A stretch of DNA of 64,000 nt from Taeniopygia guttata (taxonomy: Eukaryota > Chordata > Aves > Passeriformes > Estrildidae), in contig NC_133024.1 of NCBI RefSeq assembly GCF_048771995.1, positions 114,853,501 to 114,917,500 of the forward strand, written 5' to 3'. Position 1 is the first letter of the stretch. Every line of letters begins with the position of its first letter. This document shows, piece after piece, positions 1-14,215 of this stretch. The notes below the pieces were generated by a model. It made no database searches, had not been told where the DNA came from, and was given only the letters and a program-made list of their open reading frames with translations. The translations under genes were made by a program, and so were the position numbers.

Positions 1-108
1 TGGAGCAGCCTGGGACAGTGGAAGGTTCCCCTGCCCATGGCAAGGGTGGCACTGGATGGGCTTTAAGGTCCCTTCCAACCCAAACCATTCCACAATTCTG
101 TGTTTTTA
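1..108 (+). mobile_element. CR1 LINE 3' end
   Basis: Carries the CR1 tail: tggagcagcctgggacagtg, then aaggtcccttccaacccaaa and a terminal ATTC-rich end. Truncated by the window edge. Confidence 0.85.
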
Positions 109-608
109 TGATCTCGGTGCCAGGAGGGTGTTGGGGATGAAACAAACAGCTGGTGGTAGAATTCCAACTCATCTTTTTTCTTTTTTTTCTTTCTGTCTCT
201 AGTGCTATCTAAAAATTGCACTAAACTGAGCCCTCTGAAAGCAAGGGGAATCAGAACTTTTTTTTTTACATTATGTTAATTAAGAAGGACAGTGTGCTGT
301 CATCATGGCTGAGGATATGTGGGCTTGGGCTGTTACAACCATTATCTTTCCAAAAACAAACATTCAATGTGATGACACTTGGAATGCCCCAAACTGTGCA
401 AACAAAAGAAATGTCCTGCACCAAAGACAATAATGCCAATCCCATGATCCAAAAGTTACGCAAAAGGCCCTGCAATTCCCCTGGTTTATCATGAATAAAT
501 AAAGCCAAGGTCTGCAGAGGAGGGGAACACAGATCCAGAGAGGCAGAAAAGAGAGGAGCCCAACGTGGATTGGCTGCTTGTGCAGGGAGGAGACTGCACA
601 CAGAAGGC

Positions 609-905
609 ACGGTGCTGGCAAAGGGAGCACAGAATCCCAGGATCACCAGGGCTGGAGGAGCCCTCCAGGATCACCCAGTGCCACTCAGCATCACCCCAAA
701 CCCTGTCCCCACGGGCCACATCCCGACTCCTTTAGGACACTGCCAGAAACAGTGACTCCACTGACTGGGCAGTTCCTTCCAAGGCCTGGCCACTCTGCCA
801 GGGAAAAATTGTTTCCAATCTCCAATCTGACCTCCCCTGGTGTAGTTTAGGGCCATTTCCTCTTGGCCTTTCCCCTGGGACATGGCAATGCACTGGGAGC
901 TGATG
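609..905 (-). mobile_element. CR1 LINE 3' fragment, older
   Basis: Diverged CR1: begins near acagaatcccaggatcacca and includes the CR1-typical ccatttcctcttggcctttc segment near 850. Confidence 0.6.
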
Positions 906-1027
906 GTCTCCTCCAGCCAGTTTCTGGGGTGTGATGAGAGAAGAAGGGGATGACAGGATTTGGGTCAGTCCCACTGTGCTCCCCCTACCCTGGATGAAGA
1001 AATTCATTGAATTATTGAACTCCAGAC

Positions 1028-1215
1028 TTGTGTGGGTTGGGAGGGACCTCACAGCCCACCCAGTGCCACCCCTGCCATGGCAGGGACACCTCCACTGTCC
1101 CAGGCTGCTCCAGCCCCAGTGTCCAGCCTGGCCTTGGGCACTGCCAGGGATGCAGGGGTTGCCACAGCTGTGCCAGGGCTTGCCCACCTGCCAGGGAACA
1201 ATTCCTTCCCATAAA
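1028..1215 (-). mobile_element. CR1 LINE 3' end
   Basis: Reverse copy with gggttgggagggacctca, cagtgccacccctgccatgg and ccagggaacaattcc landmarks. Confidence 0.85.
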
Positions 1216-4200
1216 ATTTCCAGATTCTACAACAGAATCTACATTTTGGTTATAGATTTACCCTGTTCAGGTGGGGTGGGGGAACACCCAGACAGAACAC
1301 AAATAAAAATCAGCTCCTTGGCACCTCTTTAACAGCCCAATTATTTTGTTCCACCAAGGAAGGCATTTGACTCCCGTGTGCAGCTGATGCCAGCTGACTT
1401 CTGGCTCACCCAAAAGCACAACACACCTGTGCCAGAGACTCCCCCACACAGGGAACAATTCCTGCCCAAGATCCATCCAACCCTGCCCTCTGGCAGTGGG
1501 AAGCCTTTTCCCCTTGTCCTGGCACTCCAGACACTCCTGTCCCTCTCCAAGCAGGGAAAGGAGAGAGTCTTAAGTCACCCCAGGTTTCTTGCTGCAGGTC
1601 TGATCTCATGATACGAACAGTGAGTGTGGCACAAGATTTACACGATGGAGAAATGTCCTAACAACAAACAGGAAAGAACAAATCGTGTTGTTTATCTATG
1701 ATTTTAACTTTCCTCCAAAGTGCCATTTTTCTTAAGTTGTTGACTGAAAGGGGACATTTCTGTAGCTGTGTTTGAGTGCTTAAAACAACAGCTGAACATT
1801 CCTTTGGAACCAGACAGGAGGACCCTGGCCCGAGGATTTCAAGGGTGGAGCTTAAATTTCAGAGCACAAGTTACACTGAAAGGTAAAATGTGACAGAAGG
1901 AGGTGTCAGGATGATGAAGTCTACTCACAGACACACCTCTTCATTCAGCAAGCCATTGTCTGGGCCTGCACCAAAACTGCCCTGATAAACCACCTAAATT
2001 AAATATAAACCTTATTTAGGCACCCAAACTAAATCCCACTGTATTGCTGGAAACAACTATCAGCTCAGATCAACCACAATTTTTTTTTTTCTTACTTGAG
2101 TACAAAGTTTTAAATTGAGGCTATTTGTAATTTTCAGCTCACTTTCTCATGTTTCAGTAATCACCCAAGACCCAGAGCTGCAATCCTAATTAAAGGCAAT
2201 TCCATGACCCAGGAAGGGAGAATGAACTTTCAGAGCAAAATCTTGATTATACCAGAAAACTCCCAGAAACCAGGGAAGGAATTTTCCAGATATCCCAGGT
2301 ATTGAGGCCCACACAACATAACAGAGCTCAGGTGCTTCTGTAAGGCAATTCCCCATTTTCCACCCTGAGTTAAATCAAGGCCCCAGTGACAGCACTGGAA
2401 TTCCTGAACAGGTGAGACAAATTCTTTCCTTAAAAACGCACATAAGTCAAACTCTTCATAAATTCTAGGTTCTTCCTGGGGTGGTGAAGATTTCCATCCC
2501 AAGGCACAGGTGAGCCCATGTGCAGAACAAAACTATTTATTCCACATTGAAATTTCATAGATCTGGCTCAAGATCAAGCATTTTCCACTACTGGTGCAAT
2601 GTTTTTTATGAGATGAAAGAGAGAAAAAGTTTAAAAAAGGAGTTTAAAAAGGCACAGCTTGAAAAAAAAAACCTTGAATTTCCATTCCAGCCTGGCACTG
2701 ACCCATTTAGCACAAGGGTAGAGGGGATTTTTTGACTCTGATCTTGTCAAGCTCTTCTTTCCAGGCCTCTCCTCAGAGGCCAAACAGAGCAAAAAACCTG
2801 GAATGAGGAGCTCACTCATGATGCTGTGACTGGACAAAGAAATTCAGGACAAAGTTGTTTCAAAAGCTTGTAATTAAGCATTCCAAGGGAATTCTATTCA
2901 GTAATTACCTGCAGCACTCATGTTTCCACATGAGACAACAACACACAAAGCTGCTCCCACACCAGCACAAGAGCAGAAAATGGATGTGTCTGATCCACAC
3001 TCACATGCACCCTGTGTTAACTTCAACTCCACATGTTCTGAAGGGAAAACTGAAGTTTTAGGCAGGTTAAAGCCCCTAAATCAGGATCAGTTGTGTAAAG
3101 GACACAGCAGTCTCTGTGGTCTAGACTGGTTCTCTGGGTGTCAGCACCTCAGACCAGGCTTTTTTGAAGAGCAGCTCCAAATTTTGGATGCTCAATTTGC
3201 AACATCTGAAGCTTGATTTCTCAAAACTAATAACTATGAAAAGTCTCAATTACAGCCAGTCAGAGCTTAATATGTTAAACTAAGAGCTCCAATCAAGCAG
3301 GCAGAGAAATATTTGAAAATAACCTTGATTTATTAAGGTCACCAAGACAAAGGTATGAATTTATGCTCACAGTGACAGAGTGCTCTTGTCACAGGCTGTG
3401 GGGTTCATGGGGTTTCAACACACTTCTGAGAGCACAAGAGGGAATTTAGATGGCAAACACAGCAACTATCCTCAGTTGGATTCCCAGAGGAAAAGCTCTG
3501 GCTGAATCCTCCAAACCCAAACCTAAAGAATGAGACTTCACAGTTGAGATCTTATAAAATTAATTACACACCTTACACAAGGCTTTGTTCAGACACTTTT
3601 TTTTTTTTTCTTCTTAACTATGGATATTCTCAGTTCAGTCAGAGAGAAAAAGAGAAAGATTTCTGCCAGGCTAAGCCTGGGAAAAAGTCCGGGAGGAATA
3701 TAAACAATTATTATCTCTCTTTCTGTTCATATTGTTTATAGATATGTTCTACCACCATGTGCTATTCATAGTGCACCAATGGTGTGAAAGGTTTTCACTT
3801 TGAGACCAATTTCACCTTAGAGATCCTGGTTATAACAGAGGAACACTACTTGTTAATGAAGTTTCATTCTTTGCCTTCTGAACTTGGAGTCATTTTATTC
3901 CCATCCCTGCCTCAACAGCGACACTTAACTGCATCTAAAATCTATTCACATGCCCAAAACCTTAAAAAATGGTAATCCATCATCATTATCCATCATCAGT
4001 TTGTTTATGGGTTATGTTGATTTATGGGGCATTGCTTTAAAGATGAGTTGGTTAAAGGTAAAAGGTTTTATTTTTAAAATTATTTTTATTTTTGGGAATA
4101 GAGATTTTTTTAGGGGGGTATAGGATTTTTTTTTTGTTTAAATTTTTAATAGGATTGTAGTTATATACATTAACCAGTAAATCTTAAAATTAAAAAATAC

Positions 4201-4332
4201 TTACATGAGGGAACCAAAACCACTACAAAAAAATTAATATTTCCACCCAATTTCAAACTAAAACCACCACAATCATCATCATCATTATTTCATTATCATC
4301 ATTATGCTTTCACACTGCCAGCTGTGATTTCA

Positions 4333-4611
<279 letters not shown>

Positions 4612-4794
4612 CTAAACTTCATCAGTGATACACACTAAACCTCCAAGGCTGAGCGGACCCCGAGCACGGCAGGAACCCGTTCAGAAAAACCATCCTGGGT
4701 CTGATTTGAAACTGCTCCCACTTATACAGAAATCTGGGATAGAGGAAAAAAACCCAGCTGAGTGATCAGGCTGGGATTTGCAGCCTAGAGATTC

Positions 4795-4960
4795 ACAGAA
4801 AAGATGGTTTGGGTTGGAAGGGACCTTACACCCATCCAGTGCCACCCCTACCATGGCAGGGACACCTTCCACTGTCCCAGGCTGCTCCAAGCCCCAGTGT
4901 CCAACCTGGCCTGGGACAGGGATGGGGAGTCCACAGCCTTTCTGAGCAACAATTCTTTGG
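4795..4960 (-). mobile_element. CR1 LINE 3' end
   Basis: Reverse copy starting gatggtttgggttggaaggg, with a short internal loss relative to other copies. Confidence 0.85.
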
Positions 4961-5564
4961 AAAATCCAAGCCTGCAAAAGTCAAAGCCCTTCTGATGTAC
5001 CCACTGTATGAACACAAACTGTTTGGAGCTGGATGGGGCCACTCAAGAGATTTTAGAGGCAATGACTCAAAAGCTCTGAACACCTCATGGAAAGGAAAGC
5101 ATCCAAGCAATGAGACAAGGAAGTAATTTCTAGCTCTGGCTTTCCTTGGAGAGAACAACTACAAGGCCAGCAACAGGTGGAAATAAAAAAGGAGCTCACT
5201 CACACAAGGTAGAATGGGGTATCCACTCCACTCTCCCATTTGAGTGAGGTTTGGAGGAAAAACACACGGACATTCTGCTGGCCAGTGGGAACAGCAGCAT
5301 GGGTGACCACGTCATCACCTGGGTGTGCACATCCAGCTTACGCACGTGGGGCTCACAGCAAAAGTACAACGTGTTCTCTGGGCAGCTCTGGAAGCCTCTG
5401 CCCCCTGAGATTTTACTGCTCTGTGTACTCTCCACATATTTACTGATGGAAGAGTTCACTTGCACTGATAAAATCCACTAGAATTCACAAAAACAGTAAA
5501 GAAAGGAAGGAAGGACATAATTTATAAAGTAATTATGTATGTCCTTATTTGGAGCTAAAATAAT

Positions 5565-5965
5565 AGTTTGGGTTGGGTTGGGAGGGACATTAAAGCTCAT
5601 CCCATTCCAACCCTGCCTACCATGGACAGCGACACCTCCCACTGTCCCAGGCTGCTCCAGCCCCAGTGTCCAGCCTGGCCTTGGGCACTGCCAGGGATCC
5701 AGGGGAATCTGGGAATTCCATCCCAGCCCTGCCCACCCTGCCAGGGAACAATTCCCAATTCCCAATCTCCCACCCAGCCCTGCCCTCTGGCACTGGGAGC
5801 CATTCCCTGGCTCCTGTCCCTCCATCCCTGTCCCCAATCCCTCTGCAGCTCTCCTGGAGCCCCTCCAGGCCCTGGCAGGGCTCTGAGCTCTGCCTGGAGC
5901 TTCTCCTCTCCAGGTTGAACATTCCCAGCTCTCCCAGCCTGGCTGTAGGGATCAGCTCCCATTCT
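5565..5965 (-). mobile_element. CR1 LINE 3' end, longer copy
   Basis: A 400-bp reverse copy reaching further upstream in the element (cctctgcagctctcctggag, aggttgaacattcccagctc). Confidence 0.88.
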
Positions 5966-7464
5966 CCCACTGCTGGGGGGAGGAACAGAGCCCAGAGAAG
6001 AGCTCAGGACTAAAGGAGCCACGAGTGCCCCTGATGTAGTCCCAGCACACACAACACACAACAGGGTCACCCGCTTCACACAGCCGGTCACTGACCTGCC
6101 CGTGGCCAGTGCCCGGCTGAGCTCAGAGCCCCCTGTGCAGGAGGGCAAGAGGGCAAGACAACACAGAATGTATCTTAGAAAAGGGGGAAAAACCAAACAA
6201 AATCCAGGGGATTTCTAAGGAAACAGCAAAAATGAGCCAAGGCAGGTTTTCAGATAAGGCAGGGATGTATGTGCCTTTCTCCCACATCAGCTGCTACAGC
6301 TTGACTTGACTAAAGCTACCCTGGTGAGGCAAAATATCTGCATTAGGCAAAACATCCCAACGGAATAAAGTCAAAATAAATGTGGATAAAAGGATAAACT
6401 ACAGAAAATTAATACTGAGTTGTTTGCTATCAAATAAACAAGCCAGAGCTAATATTTAATGGTAGTTTCATGCTGGGGGAGACCAAGAGGTTTTTAATCC
6501 AGAATTGGGTCAAATGTAGATATTGCAAAGTTACAGACATGTTTTAGTTACAAACCTCCATGATTATTTGCAATAAAAAAGCTCAGGCCAGGCTAAAAGA
6601 AAAACAACCTGATAATTATCAGTTATTGTATAGATGTTTGGGAAACCATATTATGCTCAACTCTTTTATGTTAAAACTCAAGCAAGAAGGAAAAAGAATG
6701 AGGGATACAGCAAAAGGGGTGAATTAGATAAATACAGTAATATAATAGTAAAGTAGAAGAACATTGATTACACAGCAGACAGCTGTCTCCTTGAAGTTCA
6801 ATGAGCATTGCCAGTGGTGTCCAGAGCCAGTGGCCACAAAACACAACTTTTTAATGCAAATTTTATCAGTAATAAGTTGAACTATACACAACATGATTTT
6901 CTGGGGAAAAAAAAATTCAAAACTTTTAACTTTTAAAATGGTAAAAAAATTTATAAATTTTTAAACATCAATTTAAAAACATCAAAACTTTAAACCAGGA
7001 TGATTTTAAACCCAAGAGAGCCCCTACTCACTGTGTGCTATGTGTACCAGGCTGAGGAGAGCAGGACTCAGGAGCTCAGAGGTACAAAGAGAGCAAACAT
7101 TGGCAGCCCCTGGTTAAAATGTTCCTGCACCAACATTCCCACCCCACTGATGACCCTGCAGCTAGCCAATGGAAGGAATTCCAGCTGGGAACAGGGGACA
7201 AAATCTTCTCTACAAAGCTCTAGTGGTGAGAGGCTAAAGCTTTGGAGGACAGGAGCAGCTCATCCTGTTGTTTCTAAAAAGAGCAATAAATTCTGGTCCA
7301 TTCCAGGTTTTTGTTTGGGTTTTTTTTCAGTTAAAAACTGTTCATTAACCAGCTTATGAACATTCTCTTTGTATCTAAAAATCAGGATCTGCACTTTTTG
7401 CAATAAATAAAAATTAGTCTATGTTATCAGGAGCATGGTAAATAAGGGGTATGATGCAAATTAT

Positions 7465-7700
7465 CATGGAATGCTTTGGGTTGGGAGAGACCTTTAAATC
7501 TCATCCCATCCCACCCCTGCCATGGCAGGGACACCTTCCACTGTCCCAGGCTGCTCCAGCCCCAGTGTCCAACCTGGCCTTGGGCACTGCCAGGGATCCA
7601 GGGCAGCCACAGCTGCTCTGGGCACCCTGTGCCAGGCCCTGCCCACCCTGCGAGGGAGGAATTCTTAATTCCCAATCTCCCATCCAGCCCTGACCTCCTT
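7465..7700 (-). mobile_element. CR1 LINE 3' end
   Basis: Reverse copy with gctttgggttgggagagacc at its 3' end and gaggaattcttaattcccaa at its inner end. Confidence 0.88.
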
Positions 7701-9299
7701 CCTCTTAAGGTCCTTAAGAAATTCACACTCCACTAAGCCCACACTGCTGATCAGCACAGCCTGAAGACTCAGCAACACTGTGGCCACCTCAAGGGACTCG
7801 CCACGATGGAACTCACTCCAAGAGTCACCTCCTTTACTTCCCTGAACTAACACATCCTGGCACTACTGTCAGATGAAAGAATTCATCACATACAGAACAA
7901 ATTTTTCTGTGGGAGCGGTAAACAGAACAAGCCATGTCTGCTCCTGTCAAATAATATTTAATCATTTTATATCAAAATGTGAGTGAAGATTAAGTTTCAC
8001 ACATTTGTTTTGAAGCTCAGTGTTATTTGTGCATCCCACTATGGTATCCTAGCAACTTTTATTTAGGAATGTGGCTTGAGAAGAACTTGTGGTGGCAGTG
8101 CCAGTTTTGGAGGCTCAGATGTAGCCATGGCAGCCCCTGTTTTATTTTACACTGACACTCAAAGATGTCACAGGGCCCCTCTGCTGCCCAACAGGACTTC
8201 AATTTAAAAATTAACATCCCAAGAGGCGACATTCCTTTTTATTTTTGTCACTAATTCAGCAGTCAAAAATTTCTTCTCTAAAGAGCTAAAGTCATTCACA
8301 AGGTAGATATTTACTCTCTGAAGATTATCACACCCCCGGGATTTTTGGAAGTAATGTGTGAAATCCTTAAATATCCCAAACCGTGGGATGTCATTACCTT
8401 CTGCACCCATTGTCTGCTTTGGTAAAGAAGGAGGAGATGTTTCTTTAAAGTATGTTTTAAAATGAAGATAAGGGACATTTCAGAAGAGGGTCTGTTGTTA
8501 GATCCTTATATGAAGTGAAAACAGGAAAGAACAAATGAGTTAATCACTCTGTGTATTCAGGAGGAGATGAGGCAAGGACAGAGTGGAGACGAGGAGATTC
8601 CCAGATCTTATCCACGAGGATGTCAGGACAAAGTCAGCAGGGAGAAGCATCAGCTCAGAGACCTTTATCCTCACTGCAGGAAGGCAGCTGGGGCTCTCCA
8701 ACAAACCAGGGAACTCTTCCTGGTGAGCAGGGCCTGTGGAGCAGAGAAAATCAAGTGAGGGAGGCAAACCCCACAGTCCTGAGAGCCCTCCCCACCCCCA
8801 TTCCTGCACAGGGCACAGGGAGGCTCCAAACACAGGGAGCAGTGACACGAGGCTACTCAGGTGCTGTCCCTTCCTCTGTCCCTTCCCAGGGACAGGAGCC
8901 ACTGACCTTCCCAAACTTACCCTGCGCACACACCTGGAGGTTACACTCACTCCTTGTCTGCTTTAGGAACAGAACTCTGTAAGAAAACATAAACTCCTTA
9001 AGCAATTTATTCTCAAGTGTGATGCAAGATACCTAAATATTCAATCTCAGCTGGGTGGAGTATTTTAATAAGGCAGCACTTTATCAGCTCACCTCAAACT
9101 ACAGCAGGAAAGGTGCAACTACAATCAGCTCTCTGCACTCCAGCACAAACAGCAAAGCTCACTGCTTCACACAGTACATACATTTTTTTTAATTAAGCTC
9201 CAGTACTGTTGGTTTCCTCTGTGCTCTTTTTTTTTCCCAGCACTGGGATTCAGGAGAACTCATGCAGGCATCCAAGTTTCTTTAGATCAATGACACAGT

Positions 9300-9395
9300 C
9301 CTTCGTGTGTCTTAATTCAGGGCCAGGTTGGACAGGGTGTCTTAATTCAGGGCCAGAGTGTCTTAATTCAGGGCCAGGTAGGACAGGGCTTGGAG
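9300..9395. repeat. Short tandem triplication
   Basis: Three copies of about 22-40 bp containing gtcttaattcagggccag, at about 9308, 9338 and 9358. Confidence 0.8.
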
Positions 9396-9490
9396 CAACC
9401 TGGTCTAGCGAAGGGTGTCCCTCAACAGAGCAAGGAGCTGGAACTGGATGAGCTCTGAGGTCCCTTCCAATCCAGACCACCCTGGGAGGC
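9385..9490 (+). mobile_element. CR1 LINE 3' end
   Basis: Forward copy: ggcttggagcaacctggtct to aggtcccttccaatccagac. Confidence 0.75.
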
Positions 9491-10565
9491 AATGAGCTCC
9501 TACCCTTCTTAGAGCTGAGTCTGAAGAATGGCCCAGCACTTTCCCAAACACTACAGACCCAAGCCCAGTGTCTCTGTGAAGGTTCAAATCCACAACTCTC
9601 AGCCCTGGAGAGGAGCTCTCATCACTTGGCTTTGGACTAAAGGACAAGGTTCATTCTTCCTCTTGCAGTTAGGCAGGAGAAGGAAAAAAAAAAAAATTCT
9701 CACAGGAGACAGGAAAAAGCCCAAATTAGGAAGGCTGTGTAGCTCCCACAGAGGGCTGTGTGTTTCTGACTCTAGCAGTCTGAGCTGTTTATAAGTTTCA
9801 GGGTTTTTTTCATAGAGCTGTTATGGAGTAAAAGAATCAAAAGAAGGGATTGGAGAAGAAGCCAAAACTTGCAACTTCTTCCTCCAACTTCCTTCAACTT
9901 CAAACTTGAAACTTTCTCCTCCCAACTTCAATTCCCTCCTAGGATCCACCCTGCCATGCTTTGCTCAGCTCCCAAACTCACCCACAGCCAGGCCGTGTGG
10001 CCCCCAAGCCCCCATGGGCTGAACCCAGCTCTTGTGCTCTCCAAATTAACCCACGGGTTGAGTCTCTCTGCCCATCCTGAGTGCTCCCAGAGCTCGGCAC
10101 GCAGGAGGAGAGCTCCGAGCCAGCCTTCCCCTCCCAGGGGATCTCTGCCAGCTGCTGGCCCCCGTTCAGGCTGGGGATGTGCAAGTTGCAGGTTCAGCGA
10201 CTGCGGGTGCACTGGGGGCTGAGCTGCCCTTGCTGGGGCAGCTCCCCATTGGTCCCACCAACCTCTCCCCCTGCAGGCTCTCCTTCCCTCTCCCTCCTGC
10301 CTGTGCCAAGGGAGTGCGGTCACTTGGATCAGGAAAACAATGCTGAAAAGCTGACACCACGATGGTAAGCAGTGCAGCAAAGTAAATATGTCTGTATGGG
10401 TATATAAAGGAAATACTCCTAGCTTAGTGAGCTGAGGGGTGAAGGATCACCCCAGTGAAGACAAGGGAAGCAGCAGCACAAGACAGCCAGGGAGGGTAAA
10501 GAGCAAAGCCAGCTGTGCCCTTGGGTCATCCTGATGGCTCGAGGTTCCAGGACACACTGGGTGGC

Positions 10566-11161
10566 TGTTAATTTCTTGGGGTCCAGAAGGTCAGGGTGAC
10601 CCCAAGATTGTAAAGAGTCTTCGCTTCCTTAGCCCTATGCAGCCAAAGAAGGAGCCTGAAATGTGTCCAATTGCGCATTCAAAGTTGTTTATTTCTTCTT
10701 ATCTAAATATTCTTTCTCTGACCTGCCAAGCTCTGGCTAGCAAGTCCACCATAGCAGTCTGCCCTCGAGCCTCGGGTGGCTCCCACCTTATATTCTCAAA
10801 ACTACGTGTACCATGTTGGCAGTTCCTGTACCAATACCTAAAATCTATGTCAGACAGTGTGTCTCTACCTTAAACCAATAGAAAAGTGTCACTATCACAG
10901 CAAGTCATGGAGGACAAAAAGAAGAAGATGGTCAGACATGCCCAAATTCCTCCATTTTGTACCCCCTTGAACCCCATCCTAAAAATCCCAAAATTCTACT
11001 TTTCCACCCTGTGTGAGTTCAAATATCACACTGCTCAAACCTTTGTGGCTTGTAATTCCTCATACAAAATTGACAGCCTTCTCCACAGGCCAAAATCGAA
11101 GCCACAGGTGTTTTTGACTTCATGCCAGGGTCTCTGAGATCCCTGCCAGGGTCTTGAGACA
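10566..11161 (-). mobile_element. Solo LTR of an endogenous retrovirus (fossil)
   Basis: On the minus strand this reads as an LTR: it starts TGTCTCAAGACC, has a TATA-like gaatataagg (about 10795-10788), then AATAAA (10693-10688), and ends near GAAATTAACA. No internal coding region is seen on either side, so it looks like a solo LTR. The inner limit is uncertain by up to about 100 bp, and I found no clear target-site duplication. Family: avian ERV, class not determined. Confidence 0.55.
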
Positions 11162-11644
11162 GCCGGGGCAGCCAGAGGGATGTGCTGGATTCCAACAGGT
11201 GGTTGCAAGTTTGCATTCCCATTCCCACTTTCTGCCCCAGCCTGTCCTTGGTCCCAGGCAGAGACACACCAGGGAACCAGGGAGGCAAGACATCCACCTC
11301 TCTCTGCATTTTTTTCCTGTGCAGCTCACCGCCAAGCCAAGTGTACGGGCAGCTCTGAGGCACAACAAAAAACAGCCATAGCAACCAAACCTGCAAAATG
11401 GCCAGAATCCCACAAGGGAACTGCAGGTTTAGGCTGGGGAAGGATTAGGCTCATCCTGAAAGAAAAAAACACAGCCTTAGAAAATTTTTCATTTCCTCAG
11501 CCTTCAACACATGAAGAGCTGCTTAAGTAGGTTGGAGGCCTCCAGAATCTTGTGGCAATTATGATTTGTAGTTAGAGCTTTGGATTAAATAAGCTTGCTT
11601 AACTCATGTGTTTTATTTAGGACAAATTCCTGGCTCTCACCTGG

Positions 11645-11715
11645 TCATATAGAATCATGAAAGGTTTGGGTTGGAAGGGAACTTAAAGATCATCTCGTTT
11701 CACCTCCTGCCATTC
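11645..11715 (-). mobile_element. CR1 LINE 3' terminal fragment
   Basis: Short reverse fragment: agaatcatgaaaggtttggg then ttggaagggaacttaaagat. Confidence 0.75.
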
Positions 11716-12649
11716 AGTGTAGTGTAGAAAACAAAATAAAAGAAAAAAAGGCATTATTATATGTGTCTTTCATGGCCTAAGCTGAAGCTCTGCAAGACAG
11801 GCCCCAGACATACCTGTGTCCAGGTATGATCCTCCAAACAGCTGGATTTGGCATTTTTCTAGGCAAAACATTCCATCAAGTTTTGCTGCTAAAAAGAAAT
11901 AGGATCATAAACTTTTACAACCACCCCCACGGTATTAAATTTGACACCTCAAGCGATGTAGGATGCTGCAAGCGTTTTGTATCATGAAAAATACCCTTGA
12001 AATGCACTTTCTGTGTTATCCTTTCAGCTATATACCCAAAATTGTGGCATAAGTATTAACTCTGCTCATTAATTCCAATATCTACTGGATATTTTTTTTA
12101 AATGCTTAAAAAGTTGGTAAGCCCCCAACTTTGCAAACAGCTGGGAAAGAATTCAAGTGAATCAAAGTCCAAAAGCAGAGACGTTCTAAGTTTAATATTT
12201 ACTTCAAGCAAATATTTCACCACTTTGGCCGTGAAAGCCAGGCTGTGACGGGATTGCTGTGAGGGCTGTGAGAGATGAGTAATGTCACAGTTGACTCTCA
12301 CAATTAAAATGTAAATATCATGTATATTTGTTAGGGGAAGTTTTATAGATTTATAGCTATGTTCTACCACCCCTTGTGCTGTTATCAGGGGAGTTTGGGA
12401 AATTTGGGAGGGTGGGATTGTTACTGTGGCAGTTACCTGGTCTCCAATCGAGATGTCAGGAAAGTGATTTCCACCACTGGACAGTGAAGGAGGAGGGGAT
12501 GGGCAGAACTTTGGGAGGGGCCAAAGGGTTCAAAGCACGTGGCGCGGAAAAAAATCCTTTGCTCCTGGTGCCGTAATATTTTTTCTATTCAGTCTTCTGT
12601 TGTATTTTGATAAAGTTTTAATTTTTTGAAAGCGAGTATCATTTCTCAC

Positions 12650-14215
12650 AAGGCCAAGCCATGAGGGCCATGCCAGGAGAGGATGTGCCATGAAGGGGAT
12701 GCCGTGAGGGCCATGCCCTGAGGGAATTGCTGTGGGGGCTATGTTGTGAGGGCCAAGCCATGAAAAGGATGCCATGAGAGGGGTGCCATGAGGGGGCTGC
12801 CATGAGGGTCAAGCCGTGACGGCATTTGCCATGAAGGAGGTGCTGTGAGGGCCATGCCCTGAGGGAACTGCTGTGGGGATTATGCTGTGAGAGCCAAGCC
12901 ATGAAGGAACAGACGTGAGTGGGATGTTATGAGGGGGACGCCATGAGGGGGTTGCCATGAGGGCCAAGCCATGAAAAGGATGCCATGAGGGGGGTGCCAT
13001 GAGGGGGCTGATGTGAGGGTCAAGCCGTGAGGGCCATGCCCTGAGGGAACTGTTGTAGGGGCTAAGCCATGAGGAAACTGCCATGAGGGCCAAGCTATGA
13101 AAAGGATGCCATGAGGGGGCTGCCGTGAGGGTCAAGGCGTGAGGGCATTTGCCATTAAGGAGATGCTGTGAGGGCCATGCCCTGAGGGAACTGCTGCGGA
13201 GACTGTGCTGTGAGAGCCAAGCCATGAAGGAACAGACATGAGTGGGATGTTATGAGGGGGGCGCCATGAGGGGGCTGCCGCGAGGGCCAAGCCATGAAAA
13301 GGATGCCACGAGGGGGGTGCCATGAGGGGGCTGCCGTGAGGGCATTTGCCATTAAGGAGATGCTGTGAGGGCCATGCCCCGAGGGAAGTGCTGTGGGGAT
13401 TGTGCTGTGAGAGCCAAGCCATGAAGGAACAGACATGAGTGGGATGTTATGAGGGGGGAGCCATGAGGGGGCTGCCGTGAGGGCCAAGCCATGAAAAGGA
13501 TGCCATGAGGGGGGTGCCATGAGGGGGCTGCCGTGAGGGTCAAGACGTGAGGGCATTTGCTATTAAGGAGATGCCGTGAGGGCCATGCCCTGAGGGAACT
13601 GCTGTGGGGATTGTGCTGTGAGAGCCAAGCCATGAAGGAACACACATGAGTGGGATGTTACGAGGGGGGCGCCATGAAGGGGCTGCCGTGAGGGCCAAGC
13701 CATGAAAAGGATGCCATGAGGGGGGTGCCATGAGGGAGCTGCCGTGAGGGTCAAGCCGTGAGGGCATTTGCCATGAAGGAGATGCCGCGAGGGCCATGCA
13801 CTGAGGGAACTGCTGTAGGGATTATGCTGTGAGGGCCAAGCCATGAAGGAACAGACATGCGTGGGATGCCATGAGGGGGGTGCCATGAGGGGGCTGCCGT
13901 GAGGGCCAAGCCATGAAAAGGATGCCACGAGCGGGGTGCCATGAGGGAGCTGCCGTGAGGGCCATGCACTGAGGGAACTGCTGTAGGGGCTAAGCCATGA
14001 GGAAACTGCCATGAGGGCCAAGCCATGAAAAGGATGCCACGAGCGGGGTGCCATGAGGGGGCTGCAGTGAGGGTCAAGCCGTGAGGGCATTTGCCATGAA
14101 GGAGGTGCTGTGAGGGCCATGCCCTGAGGGAACTGCTGTGGGGATTATGCTGTGAGGGCCAAGCCATGACAGGGATGCCGTGAGGGGGGTGCCGTGAGGG
14201 AATCTGCCCTGAAGA
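12650..14215. repeat. Minisatellite with about 200-210-bp higher-order unit
   Basis: About 1.55 kb of degenerate short units built on ccatgaggg / ccgtgaggg (roughly 15 bp), ordered into longer periods. The landmark gaacagacatgagtggg recurs near 12907, 13229, 13430, 13637 and 13848, about 200-210 bp apart apart from one longer step. The array keeps several frames open on the minus strand (frames rich in HGxx and SWHP-like repeats); these are by-products of the repeat. It ends directly against the CpG-rich block at 14.2 kb. Confidence 0.92.
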